Positions 24,422-29,410 of a DNA stretch of 29,410 bases are shown here, in pieces (the first letter of the stretch is position 1; each line of letters begins with the position of its first letter). Source of the stretch: CAADGY01 sp900696665 (GTDB lineage Bacteria > Acidobacteriota > Terriglobia > Bryobacterales > Bryobacteraceae); contig JAPSFM010000060.1 of assembly GCA_035063885.1 (NCBI GenBank), forward strand, positions 1-29,410, read 5' to 3'. A program made the translations under genes and the position numbers. The notes under the pieces are model-generated. The model ran no database searches. It was not told the DNA's origin and saw nothing but the letters and a program-made list of their open reading frames with translations.

Positions 24422-24835
24422 GTAGGGCGTCCTCCTGCCTGGGATATCTGGAGGGCTACTTCACGGATTGAAGGCACGGTGCTCACAATATGAGCACACC
24501 CCGAACGCATACGTCCGCATCTCTGCGAACCGGAAGTCGCGTTTCGTGCCGCTGCAAGGAAGGACGGAGTGCATCCGGCACACATCCTGCAGGCCTGGCT
24601 TGATGTTTCGGGTCATCCGTTCCCTGGCAGGGTACGAGACATCGGACCTAAGCCGTGACCGCGATCTATTTGTTCACGCATTGACTATTCCCGGTGCAGC
24701 TCTGCGGTTGGATGACAAAGTCAGAAACAGGTTCTTTGAGGATTGGACACAGGTTCAGGGGACTCCGCCGAATCAGCGGTTGAGAGTTGGCGGTTGGAAG
24801 AGTGGCTTCCCTGCTGCGACAATTGATTAGGACGA
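24422..24835. other. Intergenic stretch without a supportable gene
   Basis: These 414 bases contain open frames but none with recognisable motifs, codon pattern or ribosome binding site. A perfect 7-bp inverted repeat with a 5-nt loop (GTGCTCA ... TGAGCAC, 24479-24497) sits about 60 bp after the hydrolase stop. It lacks a T-run and could be a weak terminator or an operator half-site pair. The region must also hold the promoter of the psd operon, but I see no convincing -35/-10 pair. Confidence 0.5.
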
Positions 24836-25450
24836 ATGATAGTCGCTGACGGGATCTACTATGCGATCGGACTTACCGCGGGCGGGCTGATTGTTTCCTG
24901 GATCGGCCGGTCTCTATATGGGTTGCCGTTTTACATTCTCGCGGCGTTTTGCCTTTATTTCTTCCGCGACCCGGACCGGCAAATTCCCGAAGGTGACGTA
25001 GCTGTATCTCCCGCCGACGGTAAAGTAGTGGCCGTGCTGGCGCAGGGAGCAGGCGCATACCGGGTTAGTATCTTTCTGAATGTCTTCGATGTTCATATCA
25101 ACCGCTCACCCATCGCGGGCGCCATCACCCAAGTGAAATACCAGCGGGGCCGGTTCGCTGTGGCGAGCAGAGAGATTGCATCGTCTGAAAACGAAATGAA
25201 TACGGTGACCGTCGAGGGCGGCGGTACTACCGTGGTGTTCAAGCAGATCGCCGGATTGATCGCGCGGCGGATTGTTTTCAATAAGAAAACCGGCGATAAA
25301 GTGGCGAAGGGAGAGCGTGTCGGCATGATCAAGTTCGGGTCCCGCACCGACGTGATCTTCGGTCCCGAATGGGAGATCGCAGTCCGTGAAGGGGATCGTG
25401 TGCAGGGGGGATCCAGCATCATCGCACGCCGCAAAGATTCCGCGCGGTGA
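24836..25450 (+). CDS. psd: Phosphatidylserine decarboxylase proenzyme (short, archaeal-type)
   Basis: The 204-residue product matches the short PSD family: membrane-associated N-terminus (hydrophobic about 8-42), FFRDPDR (42-48), SPADGKVV with Asp61, NVFDVHINRSP with His87, and the self-cleavage site FGSR where Gly168-Ser169 yields the pyruvoyl group. Cleavage would give a beta chain of 168 and an alpha chain of about 36 residues. It converts phosphatidylserine to phosphatidylethanolamine at the inner membrane. The next gene, pssA, makes its substrate, and the stop overlaps a possible GTG start of that gene. Confidence 0.95.
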   Translation: MIVADGIYYAIGLTAGGLIVSWIGRSLYGLPFYILAAFCLYFFRDPDRQIPEGDVAVSPADGKVVAVLAQGAGAYRVSIFLNVFDVHINRSPIAGAITQVKYQRGRFAVASREIASSENEMNTVTVEGGGTTVVFKQIAGLIARRIVFNKKTGDKVAKGERVGMIKFGSRTDVIFGPEWEIAVREGDRVQGGSSIIARRKDSAR

Positions 25451-25458
25451 GGTTCCCA

Positions 25459-26331
25459 ATGCAGGACCGGTTGCAAGCTTCGGAACCGCTCGGGCGCCGG
25501 CCCAGAAGGGCCGCCTACGCGCTTCCGACGTTGTTCACCGCCGGCAATATCTTCCTGGGGTTTCTGTCCATACTGAGATCGTTTGAAGGCTCTCTGCTCC
25601 CTTGGGGCGAAAACCGGCACTTCGAGGTGGCGGCGCTCGCCATCGGTGTAGCCTTCGCGCTCGATGGCCTCGATGGCCGTATCGCGCGGATGACCAACAC
25701 GGTCAGTGACTTCGGCCGCGAAATGGACTCTCTCGCCGATGTGATCACTTTCGGGATCGCGCCGGCCGTACTGGCGTTCACCTGGGGGTTCCAGTATATC
25801 GACCTGCCGCAGGACGGGTTCATTCGCGACAACCTTTTCAACCTCGCCTACTTCTTTTCGTTTCTCTTTCTGCTTTGCGGGTCGGTGCGGCTTGCGCGCT
25901 TCAATGTACAGACGAATCCCGTACCTCGAAACCCGGGCAGGGCGGACAGGAAATACTTCGTGGGTTTGCCCATCCCTTCCGCCGCTGCCATGGTTGGTGC
26001 GGTGGTGTACGCCTCCAGCGGTATTCCGATTACGTCGTGGGCTCTCGGTATCGCGTGGATGTGCCTGCTGGCGCTACTCTCGTTTCTCATGGTCAGCACA
26101 TGGCGGTACCGCAGCTTCAAAGATCTCAACCTGATGCGCCCTCGATCACCGCTCAGTATCGTATTGCTGGGAGCGACGATTTACATGATCTGGAACTTCT
26201 CGAAACCGGTGCTGGTCACCATGGCGGCCCTTTATGTTGCCAGCGGCGTTGCCGTCTGGGGTGGCGGCGTCCTGCGGCGCTTGCGGAAAGGCCACATGCC
26301 GGCGCACGGAATGGAGTCCGCCGATGTCTAA
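25459..26331 (+). CDS. pssA: CDP-diacylglycerol-serine O-phosphatidyltransferase
   Basis: The product has 290 residues from the ATG at 25459, which has GAGG at 25449-25452 as ribosome binding site; an in-frame GTG at 25447 overlapping the psd stop is the alternative. The CDP-alcohol phosphotransferase signature is complete: Asp69, Asp72-Gly, Ala76-Arg77, Gly86, Asp90 and Asp94. Several membrane helices follow. N-terminal PTLFTAGNIFLGFLSI and the pairing with psd identify it as type II phosphatidylserine synthase. It joins CDP-diacylglycerol and serine. The gene overlaps the next one by 8 bp. Confidence 0.95.
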   Translation: MQDRLQASEPLGRRPRRAAYALPTLFTAGNIFLGFLSILRSFEGSLLPWGENRHFEVAALAIGVAFALDGLDGRIARMTNTVSDFGREMDSLADVITFGIAPAVLAFTWGFQYIDLPQDGFIRDNLFNLAYFFSFLFLLCGSVRLARFNVQTNPVPRNPGRADRKYFVGLPIPSAAAMVGAVVYASSGIPITSWALGIAWMCLLALLSFLMVSTWRYRSFKDLNLMRPRSPLSIVLLGATIYMIWNFSKPVLVTMAALYVASGVAVWGGGVLRRLRKGHMPAHGMESADV

Positions 26332-27340
26332 AACCGTCGCTATTGTCGGCAGCGAATCGCTTCTCGGTAGGGAATTGCGCGAGGTGCTTTCGGACAAGTG
26401 GGCCAACCAGGCGGTCACCCTGATCGGAGCCGAAGAAACGGGCGGCATCCTCACACAGGATGCGGAGGAGGCGGCGCTCATAGCGCCCCTGGAGCGCGAA
26501 CACCTGATGGATGCCGGACTGGCATTCATGGCTGGACCGGGCGTGGCCACCTGGAAAGTTCTGGATCTGCTTTCGGGTAGTGGATGCACGCCCGTGCTGG
26601 TGGACTTGAGCTTTGCGCTCGAGGACCGTCCGGAGGCGCGGTTGCGCGCGCCCATGATCGAGCCCGGTGGGTACGATGTAGCCGCGACGGCTATCCACGT
26701 GATTGCGCACCCGGCCGCCATCACCATCGCTCTGTTTCTCGATCGCCTGCACGCCATCGAGCCCATCGCGCGGTCTGTCATTCAGATCTTTGAGCCCGCC
26801 AGCGAGCGCGGACGCCGCGGTCTCGATGAACTTCATCAGCAGACCGTCAACCTCTTCTCGTTCAAGCCGATGCCTAAGGAGGTATTCGACGCACAGCTTG
26901 GGTTCAACATGCTGCCGCGCTACGGAACAGAAGCTGCCGACAAGCTCCAGGATGTGGAAGTCCGTATCGACCGGCACTTGGCGACACTCCTCGGCATCGC
27001 CTCACATGCACCTTTGCCGTCGCTCCGATTGGTGCAGGCGCCCGTGTTCCACGGCTATAGCATCTCGGCGTGGGTAGAGTTTGCTGCGCCCCCCGCCATT
27101 GCACGTTTGCGCGATGCTCTTGCATCCCCACGCGTAGAGGTTCGCGACGATGGCCTCGAGCCGCCTTCGAACGTTGGCGCAGCCGGCCAAAGTGGAATCA
27201 CCTTGGGCGCCATAGAGATGGACCGGAACAATCCACGCGCCTGCTGGTTCTGGATAGTAGCCGACAACCTGCGGATCTCCGCCGAAAACGCCGTCATGGT
27301 TGCAACGGACCTGCTGGCGCGCGGCGGAGGTTCCCGGTGA
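26324..27340 (+). CDS. Aspartate-semialdehyde dehydrogenase-like protein lacking catalytic residues (USG-1-like)
   Basis: The 338-residue product starts at ATG 26324 (MSKTVAIVGSESLLGREL, Rossmann start), overlapping pssA by 8 bp. The overall plan is that of ASADH: N-terminal NAD-binding domain, then a dimerisation domain with FNMLPRYG, VQAPVFHG, and FWIVADNLRI near the end. Where ASADH has NCST with the nucleophilic Cys, this protein has AHPAAIT (130-134), and the active-site His of GHS is Tyr245 (GYS). Such loss is also seen in the E. coli paralogue Usg, which shares QLAFNMLP- and VQAPVFYG-like wording. It is therefore unlikely to reduce aspartyl phosphate. Its role between phospholipid genes and lptE is unknown. 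Confidence 0.85.
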   Translation: MSKTVAIVGSESLLGRELREVLSDKWANQAVTLIGAEETGGILTQDAEEAALIAPLEREHLMDAGLAFMAGPGVATWKVLDLLSGSGCTPVLVDLSFALEDRPEARLRAPMIEPGGYDVAATAIHVIAHPAAITIALFLDRLHAIEPIARSVIQIFEPASERGRRGLDELHQQTVNLFSFKPMPKEVFDAQLGFNMLPRYGTEAADKLQDVEVRIDRHLATLLGIASHAPLPSLRLVQAPVFHGYSISAWVEFAAPPAIARLRDALASPRVEVRDDGLEPPSNVGAAGQSGITLGAIEMDRNNPRACWFWIVADNLRISAENAVMVATDLLARGGGSR

Positions 27341-27852
27341 AGACTGCGGCTGCTCTGGCGGCCGCCCTGCTTGCTTCGGCCGGCTGCGGCTACCGTGTCG
27401 CGGGCCGGCCGGAGGTCGTGCCGCCTACCACTCACGTGATCGCGATTCCGGCGTTTCAGAACCTGACTTCCAGGCCTAAACTGGCGGACCGCATCGCTTC
27501 GGCGCTCACTCGTGAGTTCATCGCACGAACGAAATATCACGTGTCTTCGGACCCGGATACCGCGGACGTGATCATGGACGGCGCCGTCACGAACTATGCG
27601 TCGTATCCCGAAGTGTTCGATCCTATAACGGGCCGCGCCAGCGGAGTCCAGATTATCGTCACACTCCACATATCGCTGCGGGAACGCACCACGGGCAAGA
27701 TCCTGTTCGCAAGGCCGGGTCTGGTCGTCCGCGAGCGTTACGAAATCAGTGTGTCGGAACTCTCGTATTTTGAAGAAAGCGATACCGCTGGCGAGCGCCT
27801 GAGCCGCGATGTCGCACGCGGAATTGTGAGCGCCATTCTGACAAGCTTCTAG
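27337..27852 (+). CDS. lptE: LPS-assembly lipoprotein LptE
   Basis: I choose GTG 27337, which overlaps the upstream stop (GTGA) and has GGAGG 6 nt before it. The 171-residue product begins with a short signal peptide and lipobox LASAGC (lipidated Cys17), followed directly by GYRVAG, as in LptE/RlpB proteins. The mature part has AIPAFQNLTSRPKLADRIASAL-type wording (in pieces), DVIMDGAVTNYASYP and RERTTGKILFA, matching the LptE fold. LptE plugs the LptD barrel and helps insert LPS in the outer membrane. It sits before holA, an order seen in many Gram-negatives. Confidence 0.92.
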   Translation: MKTAAALAAALLASAGCGYRVAGRPEVVPPTTHVIAIPAFQNLTSRPKLADRIASALTREFIARTKYHVSSDPDTADVIMDGAVTNYASYPEVFDPITGRASGVQIIVTLHISLRERTTGKILFARPGLVVRERYEISVSELSYFEESDTAGERLSRDVARGIVSAILTSF

Positions 27853-27855
27853 CCT

Positions 27856-28926
27856 ATGACTCCCCAGCAGTTCATTTCTCATGTTCAGCGCTCTCATCCC
27901 GCTCCCGCCTACCTATTCGTCGGCCCGGAGCGTTACCAGCGGACGGCTTGCCGGCAGGCGCTGCTGGCCGCCATGCTCGAGCCCGGCGAAGAGAATGGCT
28001 TTGTCCGCCACGATCTCGATGAGGTATCTCTGGCCGAGGTCCTCGACGACGCCCGGTCCCTATCTCTGTTTGCTACCCGCCGCGTGATCTGGGTGGCGAG
28101 CGCCGAAGCCGCTCTCCCGCGCACCCGTACGCCGGCGGAGGACGACGGCTCCGAACGCTCACTGTCAAAAACCGACCCCAAGGCGCTTCTCGAAGCCTAC
28201 ATGCAGTCGTCCCCGGACGATACTGTTCTCGTCTTTGATGCCGCGCGGTCCGGATCCGGAAGCGAGGAAAAGGCGATACTTGACCGCGTCCGCAAATTCT
28301 ACGCCGCGATCCCAAATCATGTTGAATTCCATCATTTCTCCCTGGATTCGGCACGGCAGACCGCCGAATCTCTGGCGCGGCAGGCTGATCTTAAGATCGC
28401 CTCTGCTGAACTTGCGCTGTTGGCGGAAACATTGAACGCCGATGTAGCGAGGATTGCCGTCGAGATCGAGAAACTCCGCCTTCATACGGGCGGCATGAGG
28501 CCGGTAAGCCGCGAAGATATTTTTCTAATGGTTCCGGATGCCCGGGCGGCCAACATCTTTGCGCTGGTAGCATCACTCGGCCGGGGAGACCGCAAGCAAT
28601 CGTTGGCCCTGCTCGATTTCCTGGTCCGCGAAGGGGAATATCTTCCATTGGTGTTGACCTTCCTCGCAACCCAGTTCCGCCTGGCGCTGGTGGCCAAAGA
28701 AGCGCATCTCAATTCGGCATCGCAGATTCAGGGGTACTTCTCCCGGCAGGGGGTGCAGATGTGGCGGTCGCGTGCCGAACAGGTGGCACAGACTGCTGCT
28801 GCTTTTTCGAAAGTGAGACTCGAGACGCTTATCCGCCGCATCTATGAGACGGATAGGGCGTTAAGAGATGCCAATCCGGACGACCGAATCGTGATGGAAA
28901 AGTTCGTTCTGGAGCTTGCCGGCTGA
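27856..28926 (+). CDS. holA: DNA polymerase III delta subunit
   Basis: The 356-residue product has the HolA layout: N-terminal AAA+-like domain beginning PAYLFVGPERYQ, LSLFATRRVIWV (about 68-80), a TVLVFDAA block near 123-130, the helical lid with LAETLNADVARIAVEIEKL (in parts), and the C-terminal collar with LVREGEYLPLVLTFLATQFRLAL and a final ALRDANPDDRIVMEKFVLEL block, typical of delta. It opens the sliding clamp within the clamp loader. It begins 3 bp after lptE and ends 1 bp before the convergent rpsT stop. Confidence 0.95.
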   Translation: MTPQQFISHVQRSHPAPAYLFVGPERYQRTACRQALLAAMLEPGEENGFVRHDLDEVSLAEVLDDARSLSLFATRRVIWVASAEAALPRTRTPAEDDGSERSLSKTDPKALLEAYMQSSPDDTVLVFDAARSGSGSEEKAILDRVRKFYAAIPNHVEFHHFSLDSARQTAESLARQADLKIASAELALLAETLNADVARIAVEIEKLRLHTGGMRPVSREDIFLMVPDARAANIFALVASLGRGDRKQSLALLDFLVREGEYLPLVLTFLATQFRLALVAKEAHLNSASQIQGYFSRQGVQMWRSRAEQVAQTAAAFSKVRLETLIRRIYETDRALRDANPDDRIVMEKFVLELAG

Positions 28927-28927
28927 G

Positions 28928-29206
28928 CTACTGAGCGCTGGCGGCCAATACAGCTTTCAATCGCCCGGTCAGCCGCGCCTTATAACGCGCCGCCGTGTTC
29001 TTTTTGATGATGCCCCATTTCGCGGCGCGGTCAACAATCGAATACGTGGCGGGCAGCGCAGCTTGCGCTCCCTCTCCGTTCTTATCGTTCAGGAGGCGCC
29101 GCATTGCGCGAACCTGGTGGCGCAAACGGGTCTTACGAGCCCGATTAATCTTCGTTCTCCGGCGCTCCATGCGCATTCGCTTCAGGGCAGATATATGGTT
29201 GGCCAT
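28928..29206 (-). CDS. rpsT: 30S ribosomal protein S20
   Basis: The 92-residue product matches S20: N-terminal MANHISALKRMRMERRRTKINRARKT-type basic helix (ANHxSAxKRxR) and C-terminal YSIVDRAAKWGIIKKNTAARYKARL (in parts), with Lys/Arg-rich composition and standard length. S20 binds 16S rRNA at the base of the 30S body. It is encoded on the minus strand tail-to-tail with holA (one base between stop codons), a frequent holA-rpsT pairing. A promoter-like sequence lies upstream at 29241-29270. Confidence 0.97.
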   Translation of the reverse strand: MANHISALKRMRMERRRTKINRARKTRLRHQVRAMRRLLNDKNGEGAQAALPATYSIVDRAAKWGIIKKNTAARYKARLTGRLKAVLAASAQ

Positions 29207-29240
29207 TCAGGAAATACCAAACGCTTGACGTTCTCTGTTC

Positions 29241-29270
29241 AAGATACCGCGGACCGGCGTGTCAGGTCAA
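29241..29270 (-). promoter_or_regulatory. Likely sigma-70 promoter of rpsT
   Basis: On the minus strand TTGACC (29265-29270) is followed after 18 bp by TATCTT (29241-29246). Transcription would begin near 29234, leaving a leader of about 28 nt before the ATG at 29206. The -35 matches 5 of 6 and the -10 matches 4 of 6. It is placed as expected for a strongly expressed ribosomal gene. Confidence 0.55.
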
Positions 29271-29373
29271 ACCGGCTCACTCCGGCGGGTGCGCGACCTA
29301 AATGTTGAGGTTTGGCGGGAGTGGGCGACTGCACGGCTATTCTGGCGTATATACTACGTACAGAAGGAGGCCT

Positions 29374-29410
29374 ATGGCTCAGTCCCTTACCGAACTCGAA
29401 CAACAGCGGT
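29374..29410 (+). CDS. Start of a gene leaving the window (hypothetical)
   Basis: ATG 29374 is preceded closely by AAGGAGG (29364-29370), and the first codons read MAQSLTELEQQR. TATACT at 29350-29355 could be a -10 box but has no clear -35. Twelve residues are too few for identification. The opening resembles short coiled-coil proteins of the DUF6788 type that begin SLTELEQQR, some of which sit beside transposases; I hold this loosely. Confidence 0.5.
   Translation, partial: MAQSLTELEQQR

Noticed and set aside
24468..24830. 120-residue plus-strand frame before psd
   Set aside because: No known motif, no ribosome binding site, and composition unlike the neighbouring genes.
26234..26323. Upstream start for the ASADH-like gene
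   Set aside because: It overlaps pssA by about 100 bp; the Rossmann motif begins right after ATG 26324.
27070..27336. Long N-terminal extension of lptE
   Set aside because: It overlaps the ASADH-like gene; GTG 27337 has GGAGG at the right distance and starts a proper lipoprotein signal.

Overview
The window looks like a chromosomal segment of a GC-rich Gram-negative acidobacterium, most likely of the Solibacter/Bryobacter group. Four things support this: a lipid A/LPS gene set (fabZ-lpxA-lpxI, lptE), a type VI secretion block, many serine/threonine kinases, and a decayed fragment (about 23302-23397) that resembles the TIGR03437 C-terminal domain typical of Candidatus Solibacter. The taxonomy is inference; no rRNA gene is present.

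Region 1 (1-10390) is the accessory part. On the minus strand a gene runs off the left edge. Its N-terminus resembles a degenerate kinase N-lobe, and it is followed by tandem 41-residue proline-rich repeats each carrying GEFTRMF. Divergently on the plus strand lie tssK, tssL and tssM (T6SS baseplate and membrane complex), then two tandem paralogous Ser/Thr kinases, the second fused through a membrane segment to an FGE-sulfatase fold. An AT-rich stretch with an inverted repeat and a good promoter follows, leading to a small secreted protein with 13 cysteines in its mature part. I infer that the kinases and the repeat protein form a phosphorylation circuit for the secretion machine.

Region 2 (10623-17250) holds a minus-strand M20 peptidase that shares a 23-bp divergent promoter region with fabZ-lpxA-lpxI and a Gfo/Idh/MocA oxidoreductase (lipid A synthesis). 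A TonB-C-domain protein and an unannotated 48-residue membrane protein follow. Next is a hairpin-rich leader and then a FliA/WhiG-type sigma factor.

Region 3 (17257-23224) is a minus-strand run, transcribed from right to left: soluble histidine kinase, NarL-type response regulator, two xylose-isomerase-like TIM-barrel proteins, and the signal peptide peptidase SppA.

Region 4 (23225-24835) is a decayed zone with the TIGR03437-like remnant, a frameshifted alpha/beta hydrolase, and about 410 bp with no supportable gene.

Region 5 (24836-28926) is a tightly overlapping plus-strand operon: psd and pssA (phosphatidylethanolamine synthesis), an aspartate-semialdehyde-dehydrogenase-like protein lacking the catalytic residues, lptE and holA. 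It meets rpsT (minus strand) tail to tail with one base between the stop codons. A further gene begins at 29374 and leaves the window.
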